A DNA stretch of 64,000 nucleotides from contig NZ_JOEV01000021.1 in the NCBI RefSeq assembly GCF_000721105.1, positions 124,001-188,000 on the forward strand, read 5' to 3'. Shown in pieces: positions 25,624-33,689 of this stretch. The stretch comes from Streptomyces cellulosae. Its GTDB lineage: Bacteria; Actinomycetota; Actinomycetes; Streptomycetales; Streptomycetaceae. The first letter of the stretch is position 1. Every line of letters starts with the position of its first letter. A program made the position numbers and the translations under genes. A model generated the notes under the pieces. It was given only the letters and a program-made list of their open reading frames with translations, was not told the origin of the DNA and made no database searches.

Positions 25624-26946
25624 TCAGCCCAGGTCGGAGTTCTCCAGCGTGTCGGTGACGTCGGTGAAGCCCTTCCTGGCCAGCACCAGCCGGCCCTGCC
25701 GGACGACCTGCAGGGACACCTCGGTGTTGGCCAGGCGCGGGAAGCCGACGGAGGCGAGCGGGCCCTGGAAGTTCCACTGCAGGGTCGGCGTCAGCCCGCC
25801 CGTGGTGACCTTCGCCCCGTCGTCCAGGGCTCCCCGTACGGCGTCGGCTGTGACGTCGCCGTCGAGCGACTCGACGATCCGTTGGAAGACGGTGTACGCG
25901 ATCCAGGTGGTCTGCACACCGGTGTCGGCGGCGTCGATGCGGTTGTCGCCGAAGGCCTCCGCGCTGATGACCTTCTTCATCGGGTTCCAGCGCGGGTCGC
26001 TCTCCACCGGGTACCAGCCGGTGATGTACGAGCCCTCGTACGGTCCGGACTTCCCGCCGGAGGCGTTGATCTCGGTCTGGTCGACGTTGCCGAGCACCAT
26101 GGCGGTCCGCACGGCCGGGTAGTCCTCGCGGGCGCGCCGGAAGGAGTCCATGAAGGTGCTGGTGCGCTCGCCGAGCGCGGGCACCACGCAGCCCTGCTTC
26201 GCCGTGTCGGCCGTCGTCTCGGTGAGCGCCTGGCCGGCCTTGCCGGAGTACTCGGTGGCCTCCTCCGGTGCCCGTACGTCCTTGGCGGCCGGGTGCCGGC
26301 CGGCGGTGAGTCCGGAGTTGAGCAGGGGAGGCAGTTCGTCGCCGGCGATGGTGTCGGGCCGGACCAGTGCGACGGGCCCGCAGCCGCTGAGCGCCCGGCC
26401 GAGACCGGCCAGGAGAGTGGCCTGGCCGCCGTTGACGGGGTAGGACAGCGGGCTGGTGAACTCGGCGCCGGTGACGCCGTAGCCGCCTATGTACGGGATT
26501 CCGGCGCCCTCCAGGGGCGACAGGAAGGAGTCGGCGTACTGGCTGTAGGAGCCGAGGACCGCGACGACGCCCTCGTCGACCGCACGCTCGGCGCACTTCG
26601 CGGCGGCCACGCTGTCGTTGTGGTCGTTGCAGGTCAGGACGGTGAGCTTGTGGCCCTTGATGCCGCCCCTGGAGTTGACCCAGCGGGCGTAGGCCCTGGC
26701 GAAGGCGGGCATGCCGGGCTTGTTCGTCGCGTCGGTGTTCTCCGGGGCCCAGGTCATGACCTTGATCGGGTCGTTGCCGGAGCCCCCCGTGGTACCGGGG
26801 ACGACCCCGCAACCGGTGGTGAGGGACGCACCCGCCACCAGTGCCGCCGCCGAGACGGCGGCCGCTCTGACGGGCCGGGTGAACGTGGGGAGGAAGGTGC
26901 TGCGGATGCGTCGCCTGCCGGTCATGGGCGTACACGCTTCCGCCAC
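25624..26946 (-). CDS. Substrate-binding lipoprotein of the branched-chain amino acid (Leu/Ile/Val-binding) type
   Basis: 440 residues. A basic N-terminus (RRRIRS) and hydrophobic stretch end in SLTTGCGV, a lipobox that is acceptable though not ideal (residue +1 Cys at ~46). The mature part is a periplasmic-binding-protein type 1 fold similar to LivJ/ urea-amide binders: KVMTWAPENTDATNKPGM, GIKGHKLTVLTCNDHND, VVAVLGSYSQYADSFLSPLE. It would be anchored outside the membrane. No permease or ATPase genes are next to it, so it is an orphan receptor or shares a transporter elsewhere. ATG 26946 or 26925; the second begins directly at MTGRRR. Confidence 0.8.
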   Translation of the reverse strand: MAEACTPMTGRRRIRSTFLPTFTRPVRAAAVSAAALVAGASLTTGCGVVPGTTGGSGNDPIKVMTWAPENTDATNKPGMPAFARAYARWVNSRGGIKGHKLTVLTCNDHNDSVAAAKCAERAVDEGVVAVLGSYSQYADSFLSPLEGAGIPYIGGYGVTGAEFTSPLSYPVNGGQATLLAGLGRALSGCGPVALVRPDTIAGDELPPLLNSGLTAGRHPAAKDVRAPEEATEYSGKAGQALTETTADTAKQGCVVPALGERTSTFMDSFRRAREDYPAVRTAMVLGNVDQTEINASGGKSGPYEGSYITGWYPVESDPRWNPMKKVISAEAFGDNRIDAADTGVQTTWIAYTVFQRIVESLDGDVTADAVRGALDDGAKVTTGGLTPTLQWNFQGPLASVGFPRLANTEVSLQVVRQGRLVLARKGFTDVTDTLENSDLG

Positions 26947-27042
26947 ATCACCAACCCGGGTGTGACTATGGGTTGGCTACAGGTGACGTAAGGGTGAACA
27001 GAGGGGGTGGTGAGCCCTCCGGGAAAAGGGAACGTACGATCG

Positions 27043-27543
27043 ATGACCGTGCAAGGTTCGGAGAACTCTTCCCGTCGCGGCAGTCGCTCGGCCACCATGG
27101 GCGGCATGCCACAGAACGACATGCCCTGGTGGCGCTGGCGCAGCAATGTGCGCTCGGCGCTGCACATGCTCTCCGACCCGGTGTTCCAGCGGGATGTCTG
27201 GCTGGCGGGCGCCGAGGGGTACGGCGACGTCACCGACGCCGTGTACCGCCTCGTCGAAGACACCTGGCTGGACAACTGGTCCGCCGAGAAGTACGTCGGC
27301 ACGATCTTCCGGGACTCCCAGGAGGCTGCGCTCGTCGACACCGCCGTCCTGCGGGTGCTGCGGATCATGCATCAGGTCGGGCCCGACGCCCCGGTCTCGG
27401 CGTACGTCGACCACCCCGGCTGGCCGGAGGCGGTGCGGGCGGCGCGGGACGCGCACGTGCGGATGGCGGCGGCCGACGGCGACGACCCGGACGCTGCGCC
27501 GCGCACCCTCGAGGTGCTGCGGATCATGACGCGCACCGCGTAG
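27043..27543 (+). CDS. Conserved actinomycete protein of unknown function
   Basis: About 166 residues, no domain I can name. The core is rich in aromatic residues (PWWRWRSNVRSALHMLSDPVFQRDVWL; quoted here only in part as WWRWRSNVRSALHML) and acidic helices (DVTDAVYRLVEDTWLDNW), looks soluble, and has good Streptomyces codon bias. Several starts are possible (27043, 27097, 27109); the segment before MPQND is serine-rich and may be untranslated. It lies between the divergent lipoprotein gene and purU, 73 bp upstream of the latter, and may be in one transcription unit with it. Confidence 0.65.
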   Translation: MTVQGSENSSRRGSRSATMGGMPQNDMPWWRWRSNVRSALHMLSDPVFQRDVWLAGAEGYGDVTDAVYRLVEDTWLDNWSAEKYVGTIFRDSQEAALVDTAVLRVLRIMHQVGPDAPVSAYVDHPGWPEAVRAARDAHVRMAAADGDDPDAAPRTLEVLRIMTRTA

Positions 27544-27616
27544 GGGACGGACGCACGCGGTCTGCGGAGCGAGACGGCGGGACGCCCCGATCCCCCGATA
27601 TGGGACCCTGGGCCGC

Positions 27617-28498
27617 ATGAACGAGCAGTCCACCCGAGCCGCCGCCCCCGCGGACCAGTACGTCCTCACCCTGTCCTGCCCCGACAAGCAGGGCATCGTG
27701 CACGCCGTGTCGAGCTACCTGTTCATGACCGGGTGCAACATCGAGGACAGTCAGCAGTTCGGCGACCACGACACGGGACTGTTCTTCATGCGCGTCCACT
27801 TCTCGGCGGAGGCGCCGGTGACCGTGGACAAGCTGCGGGCGAGCTTCGCGGCGATCGGTGACGCCTTCCACATGGACTGGCAGATCCACCGGGCCGAGGA
27901 CCGGATGCGGATCGTCCTGATGGTCAGCAAGTTCGGCCACTGCCTGAACGACCTGCTGTTCCGCGCGCGGATCGGCGCGCTGCCGGTGGAGATCGCGGCC
28001 GTGGTGTCCAACCACACCGACTTCGCCGAGCTCGTGGGGTCGTACGACATTCCCTTCCATCACATTCCGGTGACGAAGGACACCAAGGCGGAGGCCGAGG
28101 CGCGACTGCTGGAGCTGGTGCGCGACCTGGACGTCGAGCTGGTGGTGCTCGCCCGGTACATGCAGGTGCTCTCCGACGACCTCTGCAAGCAGCTCAGCGG
28201 GCGGATCATCAACATCCACCACTCGTTCCTGCCGAGCTTCAAGGGCGCGAAGCCGTATCACCAGGCGCACGCGCGGGGCGTGAAGCTGATCGGGGCGACG
28301 GCTCACTATGTGACGGCGGATCTGGACGAGGGGCCGATCATCGAGCAGGAGGTCGAGCGGGTCGGGCATGACGTGACGCCGGACCAGCTCGTCGCGATCG
28401 GGCGCGATGTGGAGTGTCAGGCGCTGGCCCGGGCCGTGAAGTGGCATGCGGAACGGCGGATTCTGCTGAACGGGCGGCGGACGGTGGTGTTCGCCTAG
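27617..28498 (+). CDS. purU: Formyltetrahydrofolate deformylase
   Basis: 293 residues with the full PurU layout. An N-terminal ACT domain (YVLTLSCPDKQGIVHAVSSY) is followed by a formyltransferase-fold catalytic domain with VVSNHTDF, HHIPVTKDTKAEAE, the NIHHSFLPSFKGAKPY active-site region and TAHYVTADLDEGPIIEQ containing the catalytic Asp. It hydrolyses 10-formyl-THF to formate and THF, balancing one-carbon units and supplying formate to PurT-type purine synthesis. The start at 27617 matches the family. Nothing in the flanks suggests special regulation. Confidence 0.93.
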   Translation: MNEQSTRAAAPADQYVLTLSCPDKQGIVHAVSSYLFMTGCNIEDSQQFGDHDTGLFFMRVHFSAEAPVTVDKLRASFAAIGDAFHMDWQIHRAEDRMRIVLMVSKFGHCLNDLLFRARIGALPVEIAAVVSNHTDFAELVGSYDIPFHHIPVTKDTKAEAEARLLELVRDLDVELVVLARYMQVLSDDLCKQLSGRIINIHHSFLPSFKGAKPYHQAHARGVKLIGATAHYVTADLDEGPIIEQEVERVGHDVTPDQLVAIGRDVECQALARAVKWHAERRILLNGRRTVVFA

Positions 28499-28558
28499 TC
28501 GGCTCGGGGGCTGCGGATGCGCGGGCGGCCACAGCTCACCCGCACCCGCGGCCAGCCC

Positions 28559-29980
28559 TCACATCCGGCTCAGTGACGCCGCCGCGAACAGCACGTCCCT
28601 GATCGCCTCCCGGTCCCCGTCCTGCCCCGCCGCCGCCTCCGTCGGCGACACATGGCCCGCTGCCAGGCGGCAGAACTCGACGCCGTCGAGGGCCACGTGG
28701 GCCACCTCCTGGTCGGCGGAGCCCACCTCGGCGGGGGAGTCCAGGGGGATCAGCCAGTCGCCGCCGCCCAGGCCCTCGATCTCCAGCCGGAGGCTGCGGC
28801 CCGGTCGGCCGGCGGGGACGAGGTGGCGGCCGGGGGCCGGTGCGGCCCGCCCCGTCCGGCGGCGCAGTGCCAGCGCGCGGGGGAGCATCCGGGCCGCGAG
28901 GTCGATCATGCGGTTGAGGTGGCGCGGCGAGGGCGGGTCGTACGGGTAGTCCACCGCCTCGGCGATGTCCTCCGCGTGCACCCAGCACTCGAAGGCGCGG
29001 TCCAGCATCGCGTCGGGCAACGGCAACGCGAAGTCGCCGTACGAGACCGTCGGCGTCCCGGCGTCGCCGCCCGCGAACGACACCGTGCGCACCAGGTCGT
29101 GGCTCTGCTCCCGCCAGGGGGCACGGATCGCGCGGGTGGGCGGGAAGTGCGAGGCCCGCCAGTACGCCTCGGTGCGGGCGGCCGGTGTCGGGGCCGGCGC
29201 CTCGACGTCGCCCAGCGGGTCGTCGAGGCCGAGCGCGACCGCGACCAGTCCGTCGACCGACAGCAGGTGCGCGATGACCCCGGCGACTGTCGTGCGGCGG
29301 CTCGTCGGGTCGTCGCCCGCGAACCAGCGCAACCGCACGGGCGCGTGCCACTCGGCGTCGCCTATGTCCTGGAGCAGGGCGTCGAGGCGGGCCGTCTCGG
29401 CGTCGTACGGCGTCGCCCACTCGGGCACCGGGATCCGCGGCGGGCGGCGGTCGAGGCAGCTGCCCAGGACGCGGGTGCGCAGGCCCGGGTCGAGGTCGAG
29501 GCTCTCCGGGCGGTGCAGCAGGCCGACCGCCCCGCGCAGCCGCAGGGCTTCGTCGGCGCAGGTTCCGCAGCCGCCCAGATGTTCCTCGACGGCCGCCGTC
29601 TCCTCGGGCGAACAGGCCGCCAGCGCCCACGCCCCGAGGAGCGCCTTCAGGACGTGGTGCTCCAGGACCAGCGGGGCGGACGGGGACGGTGCTGTCAGGT
29701 CGCCGAGGTCCTCCAGCGCGGACAGCGGACGTCCGCCGTCCTCGACGGAGGTGCGGGGCATGGGGATACGGGGCGGTCGGTGAGGGCCGGGGGCGGGGTC
29801 GCCGCCGTGGCCGCTCGGGCCGCCGTACGCCTTCCGCTCCTCGGACTCTTCCCCCTCCTCCTTCCCGTCCTTGTCCTCGTGGCCGTCCTTGCCCTGGTAG
29901 ACGTCCTGCTCCTCGTACCCGTCGTGCTCGTCGTCCCTGTCATGTCCGTCGTACGCCTCGGACCCGTCCGCGTCGTTCAC
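28559..29980 (-). CDS. Zinc-finger anti-sigma factor fused to a maleylpyruvate-isomerase-fold domain
   Basis: 473 residues in three parts. Residues 1-55 are extremely acidic (for example KDGKEEGEESEE) and predicted disordered. Residues ~108-150 are a zf-HC2 anti-sigma zinc finger with HLGGCGTC (His-x3-Cys-x2-Cys). Residues ~185-470 form a mycothiol-dependent isomerase/DinB-type helical domain (LLQDIGDAEWHAP; VAGVIAHLLSVDGLV; CWVHAEDIAEAVDYP with the metal His). GTG 29980 overlaps the stop of the sigma gene (GTGA), a classical sigma/anti-sigma coupling. The thiol-linked domain suggests sensing of mycothiol or oxidative state; that is inference. Confidence 0.82.
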   Translation of the reverse strand: MNDADGSEAYDGHDRDDEHDGYEEQDVYQGKDGHEDKDGKEEGEESEERKAYGGPSGHGGDPAPGPHRPPRIPMPRTSVEDGGRPLSALEDLGDLTAPSPSAPLVLEHHVLKALLGAWALAACSPEETAAVEEHLGGCGTCADEALRLRGAVGLLHRPESLDLDPGLRTRVLGSCLDRRPPRIPVPEWATPYDAETARLDALLQDIGDAEWHAPVRLRWFAGDDPTSRRTTVAGVIAHLLSVDGLVAVALGLDDPLGDVEAPAPTPAARTEAYWRASHFPPTRAIRAPWREQSHDLVRTVSFAGGDAGTPTVSYGDFALPLPDAMLDRAFECWVHAEDIAEAVDYPYDPPSPRHLNRMIDLAARMLPRALALRRRTGRAAPAPGRHLVPAGRPGRSLRLEIEGLGGGDWLIPLDSPAEVGSADQEVAHVALDGVEFCRLAAGHVSPTEAAAGQDGDREAIRDVLFAAASLSRM

Positions 29981-30558
29981 GCCGCACCCCCGTATCCGGG
30001 GGGTGCTCCGGGTGCGGCGGCGTCGTGGGCCGTGGAGAGGAGTTGCAGGCCCAGGCGGAGGCGGCGGCGGGCCTCGTCCTCGGTGACGCCGAGGACGACG
30101 GCGGCCTGGCGGTAGTCGCGGCGCTGGAAGTACGCCAGCTCCAGGGCGGCCCGCAGCGGGACGGGCATCGACTGGACGATGTAGTCGGCACGGGCGGCGA
30201 CCGAGGCGTGGCGGACCTTGCGCTCCAGGTCCTCGGCGGTGCCGTGGCCCTCCTGGGTCAGCGCGGCGGTCTCGGTGGCGCGCAGCCGCTGCACGGCGAG
30301 GCGGTGGGTGAGCGTGGCGACCCAGGTGCGCAGCGGGCCCTGCTTGGGATCGTAGGAGTCGGGGTGTTCCCAGACGTGGGCGAAGACCTCGCGGGTGATG
30401 CTGTCGGCGGCGCGTTCATCGCCGAGCACGCGGTGGGCGAGTCCGTGCACGAGTGAAGCGAAACGGTCGTAGAGCTCGCCGAGGGCGGCCGCCTCACCGT
30501 GTGCGAGCCGCTGCTGCATCTTGCGGTCCCAGCGGGGCGGTGCGTCCTTCTTCGCCAT
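29977..30558 (-). CDS. ECF-type RNA polymerase sigma factor
   Basis: 193 residues: region 2 (LYDRFASLVHGLAHRVLGDE through VFAHVWEHPDSYDPKQ and RTWVATLTHRLAVQRLRA) and region 4 (LRAALELAYFQRRDYRQAAV, VLGVTEDEARRRLR). No region 1 or 3, as in extracytoplasmic-function sigma factors. It overlaps its downstream anti-sigma gene by 4 bp. The arrangement with a STAS-domain gene divergently transcribed 370 bp away recalls the SCO4409/SCO4410 pair of S. coelicolor (from memory). Whether it autoregulates the intervening promoter region cannot be decided here. Confidence 0.9.
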   Translation of the reverse strand: MAKKDAPPRWDRKMQQRLAHGEAAALGELYDRFASLVHGLAHRVLGDERAADSITREVFAHVWEHPDSYDPKQGPLRTWVATLTHRLAVQRLRATETAALTQEGHGTAEDLERKVRHASVAARADYIVQSMPVPLRAALELAYFQRRDYRQAAVVLGVTEDEARRRLRLGLQLLSTAHDAAAPGAPPGYGGAA

Positions 30559-30928
30559 GCGGCCCCCTCAGCCTGCCTGCCCGTGTCCCGGCTCTGTTCC
30601 CGGCCCTGTACCAGCCCGTGTCCCTGTCAAGCCTGCGCCCACCGTCTCCTCGAATGTAGTCGGCACCTGAGACGGCGCACGCCCCTTTGTCGCAATGAGC
30701 GCCCCCTGGGCGGCCGTGGGTGGTAGTGGACCTTCGCCGCGCCTTCGTCGGCGTCTACCCGACCCTCCATTGATCAGACCCGATCGAACAGGATCGAAGG
30801 CGACTAAAACAAGCCTCTTCCGGCAGTTTTCCGTTTCTCGGCAGGCGTTTCAGGGAACGGCCGCTGGGCAGCCGCGCTGCAGGGAAGCGAAAGGGAAGCT
30901 TCCGTTTACGTCCGGGCGAACGAAAGGC
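30559..30928. other. Divergent promoter region between sigma factor and STAS gene
   Basis: 370 bp with no gene. The part from about 30770 to 30925 is conspicuously A/T-richer than its surroundings (gatcgaaggcgactaaaaca and similar) and contains an imperfect GGAAGC...GCTTCC palindrome near 30892-30912 and repeated cgaaagg words. It presumably contains promoters for both genes, but I cannot assign -10/-35 boxes confidently. Confidence 0.5.
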
Positions 30929-31309
30929 ATGGTGGTGGCGTTCAATGTGACCAACGGTGAGCAGGGCGAGTGGGCTGTGCTCCAGGTGTCGGGCGAGCTG
31001 GATCTGGTGACGTCGCCGGTGCTGCGGCAGCGGGTGCACGACGAGGTGGCCGAGGGCCGCCACAGTCTCGTCCTCGACCTCTCCGAGGTGTTCTTCTGCG
31101 ATTCCAGCGGCGTCGGCGTGCTCATCGCCTCGCGCCGCCTCATGAGCTCCTGCCAGGGCAGGCTGCGTCTGATACTCCCGGCCCAGGGCGCCGAGGACGG
31201 CTCCCACGTCAACCGGGTGCTGGGCGCGCTGGGCGTGCGCCGCCTGTTCGACGTCCATCCGGACGTGACCTCCGCTGTCCAGGAGGACACCGACCCGCTG
31301 TCGGTGTGA
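30929..31309 (+). CDS. STAS-domain anti-sigma factor antagonist
   Basis: 126 residues of the SpoIIAA/BldG type: VLQVSGELDLVTSPVLRQRV at the start of the fold and LVLDLSEVFFCDSSGVGVLI with the phosphorylatable serine (SSG) near residue 60. Such proteins bind an anti-sigma kinase and are inactivated by serine phosphorylation. A matching HATPase-type protein is encoded 6 kb away (37516-38052), though that is not proof of partnership. ATG 30929 has GAAAGG 5 bp upstream. The longer frame starting upstream runs through the A/T-rich promoter region and is not used. Confidence 0.88.
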   Translation: MVVAFNVTNGEQGEWAVLQVSGELDLVTSPVLRQRVHDEVAEGRHSLVLDLSEVFFCDSSGVGVLIASRRLMSSCQGRLRLILPAQGAEDGSHVNRVLGALGVRRLFDVHPDVTSAVQEDTDPLSV

Positions 31310-31505
31310 GCGGCGTCCGCGCCCGTCGGCCCCGGACGACGTGAGTACTCCGCCGTGTGAGGGCTACACCGTGTGAGTGCTACACCGTTGTCCCGAAATT
31401 CCCTCGGTCTTGGCACAAGCGTCACGTTCGCGCGCCCTCGGCGGCCTTCGCGTCGTACGCTCCGTGCCAGATGCACCCGACGTGAGTAAGGCGGTCCGAA
31501 CAGAC

Positions 31506-32018
31506 ATGGTCAGCAGCGAGTACGAGCGCAGGATCGCCGCCCGGTTCGCCACTTTCGACCAGGACGGCAACGGCTACATCGACCGCGCGGACTTCAGTGT
31601 GGCGGCCAAGGCGGTGCTCGCCGAGTTCGGTACGGCGGCCCGTTCCGACAAGGGGCAGTCCGTGTACATCGGTGCCGAGGCGTTCTGGCAGGGCATGGCC
31701 GGCATAGCGGACCGCGACGGGGACCAGCGGATCACCCGGGAGGAGTTCGTGAACGGCGCGGTCAAGCGGCTGCGCGACAACCCCGACCGGTTCGCCGAGA
31801 TCGCCCGCCCGTTCCTGCACGCGGCCCTCGCCGTCGCGGACGCCGACGGGGACGGCCGGGCCACCGTCGAGGACACCGCCCGCGTACTGAAGGCCCTCGG
31901 CGCGACCGAGGAGGCCGCCCGCACGGCCGCCGCCGCACTCGACACGGACGCCGACGGCAAGATCGGCGAACCGGAGATCCTGACGGCGTTCGCCCGCTAT
32001 TTCACGGTTCCCGAATAA
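31506..32018 (+). CDS. Four-EF-hand calcium-binding protein (calerythrin type)
   Basis: 170 residues with four EF-hand loops: DQDGNGYIDRAD (~19), DRDGDQRITREE (~71), DADGDGRATVED (~113) and DTDADGKIGEPE (~148). Loops 1, 2 and 4 have acidic residues at positions 1, 3, 5 and 12, as in calcium binders; loop 3 also ends in Asp. It resembles calerythrin and the Streptomyces Cab proteins, cytosolic Ca2+ buffers or sensors linked to aerial growth. ATG 31506 or GTG 31482. Its last 22 bp overlap the convergent acyl-CoA synthetase gene. Confidence 0.88.
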   Translation: MVSSEYERRIAARFATFDQDGNGYIDRADFSVAAKAVLAEFGTAARSDKGQSVYIGAEAFWQGMAGIADRDGDQRITREEFVNGAVKRLRDNPDRFAEIARPFLHAALAVADADGDGRATVEDTARVLKALGATEEAARTAAAALDTDADGKIGEPEILTAFARYFTVPE

Positions 32019-33505
32019 CGCTCCCTGAGCTGGTACTTCAGCACCTTCCGCAGGGTCTCGCCCCGCGGCAGGGCGTCCACCACCTCCAGTTGCTCCGGCA
32101 GCTTGTGCGGTGACAGCCCCTGCGCACGCAGATACGACGTCACCGCCTCCAGGGCCAGTTCCCCGGCCCCCGGCGGCTGTTCGACCACCGCGCACACCCG
32201 CTCCCCGCGCTCCGCGTCCGGCAGCCCGATCACGGCCACGTCGCCCACCTCGGGGTGGGCGGCCAGCAGGTCCTCGATCTCCTTGGCGGAGATGTTCTCC
32301 CCCTTGCGGATGATCACGTCCTTGAGCCGGCCGGTGAGCACCAGATGCCCGCCGTCGGTGACGTGTCCGAGGTCCCCGGTGCGCAGGAACCCGTCCTCGT
32401 CGAACCCCTCGGCCGTCTGCGCCGGGTCCAGATACCCCTGGCAGACGGCCTCCCCGCGCAGCCGCACCTCCCCGTCGACGACCCGTATCTCCATCCCCTT
32501 TGGCGGCCGCCCCTCGGTCGTCGCGAGGTTCTCCGCCGTGTCGTCCGGCGCCCCCATCGTGATCATCGGCACCTCGGTCATGCCGTACCCGTGGGTGAGC
32601 TGCACCCCCATCTCGCGTACGACGGAGTGGTAGACCTCCGGCGGCTTGGGCGCCCCGCCGCCCGCGAGCAGTCGTAGCGAGGGGATGACCGGCACTCCCG
32701 GCTGCTTGCGCTGTTCGGCCAGGAACATCGAGTAGAAGGCCGTGGAGCCGCCCGCCACGGTCACCCCGTGCCTGCGGTACTCCGCCAGCGCGTCGGGCAG
32801 CGCGAACTGCTCGAACATGACCGCCGGGAAGCCGTACAGCAGGAGCATCACCGTGTAGTCGGGGCCGGCGATATGCGCGTACGGGAAGGCCATCGAGCCC
32901 ACGTCGGCCGCCGACAGGCGCAGCGCGTGGGCGAGGCAGGAGCCGCCCGCGATGAGGGAACGGTCCGTGTGCAGGACGCCCTTGGGGGCTGAGGTCGTGC
33001 CCGAGGTCCAGTAGATCCAGCGGACCGAGGTCCCCTCGGAGGGCGGGGCGGGCAGCACGGACGGGTCGCCGTCGGGCAGGACGTCGTACGCCTCGAAGAT
33101 CCCCTTCGCGCCGAGCCGCCGGGCCATCTCCGTGTGGTCGAAGCCCCGCCACCGGCCCGGCACCGCGAAGTACTCCGCCTTCGACTCGCGCAGCGCGAAG
33201 CCGACCTCACGGTCCCGGTAGAACGGGATCACCGGGCTCTGCACGGCGCCCAGGCGGGCCAGCGCGAAGGACAGCAGGGCCGTCTCGATCCGGGTGGGCA
33301 GCTGCCAGGCGACGACGGTGCCGGGGCGTACGCCCATGTCGTACAGGCCCGCCGCCACCCGCTCGGCCCGGTCACGCAGCTCCCCGAAGCTCAGCGAGCG
33401 GTCGCCCTGCAGGAGGACCGGGCGGTCGGGGGTGAGGTCTGCGCGGCGGGCGACCAGCTCCCACAGGGTGCGGGAGGTGCTGAGCGCGTGGGCGGTGTCG
33501 GTCAC
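31997..33505 (-). CDS. AMP-binding acyl-CoA synthetase (FadD type) of the putative regulon
   Basis: 502 residues of the ANL superfamily. Motifs: YWTSGTTSAPKGVLHTD near residue 165, THGYGMTEVPMITM near 310, GDLGHVTDGGHLVLTGRLKD with the hinge, and the terminal lysine region LRKVLKYQLRE near 485 (a variant of the usual SGK). It is closest in feel to cyclohexanecarboxylate/steroid-side-chain CoA ligases, but substrate is unassigned. Operator O1 sits 18 bp before the start. It is divergent from the amidohydrolase operon and overlaps the EF-hand gene by 22 bp at the 3' end. Confidence 0.88.
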   Translation of the reverse strand: MTDTAHALSTSRTLWELVARRADLTPDRPVLLQGDRSLSFGELRDRAERVAAGLYDMGVRPGTVVAWQLPTRIETALLSFALARLGAVQSPVIPFYRDREVGFALRESKAEYFAVPGRWRGFDHTEMARRLGAKGIFEAYDVLPDGDPSVLPAPPSEGTSVRWIYWTSGTTSAPKGVLHTDRSLIAGGSCLAHALRLSAADVGSMAFPYAHIAGPDYTVMLLLYGFPAVMFEQFALPDALAEYRRHGVTVAGGSTAFYSMFLAEQRKQPGVPVIPSLRLLAGGGAPKPPEVYHSVVREMGVQLTHGYGMTEVPMITMGAPDDTAENLATTEGRPPKGMEIRVVDGEVRLRGEAVCQGYLDPAQTAEGFDEDGFLRTGDLGHVTDGGHLVLTGRLKDVIIRKGENISAKEIEDLLAAHPEVGDVAVIGLPDAERGERVCAVVEQPPGAGELALEAVTSYLRAQGLSPHKLPEQLEVVDALPRGETLRKVLKYQLRERYSGTVK

Positions 33506-33522
33506 GGCGGCCCCCTGTTCAG

Positions 33523-33537
33523 CTGACGGATAGTCAG
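33523..33537. promoter_or_regulatory. Operator O1 (CTGAC-GGATA-GTCAG)
   Basis: Inverted repeat matching the consensus CTGACGnnnCGTCAG at 11 of 12 arm positions (A instead of C in the right arm). It lies 18 bp upstream of the acyl-CoA synthetase start, on the minus-strand side of a divergent promoter shared with O2. Confidence 0.75.
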
Positions 33538-33612
33538 ACAGTGGGCAGAGCGTAGGGCTCGGCGCCTTGTCGGTCCAGGGGCGTGCGACTAGCCTGCTGG
33601 AGAAAAACAGAT

Positions 33613-33627
33613 CTGACGGATCGTCAG
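33613..33627. promoter_or_regulatory. Operator O2 (CTGACG-GAT-CGTCAG)
   Basis: Perfect 6+6 palindrome, 62 bp upstream of the amidohydrolase ATG. With O1 it controls a divergent promoter; the two centres are 90 bp apart. Confidence 0.8.
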
Positions 33628-33689
33628 GTAAGTCGGTTCAGGCCGACCGCGACCCGTGACTGCGACTGTGTGTCAGGCGGAGGGGACCC

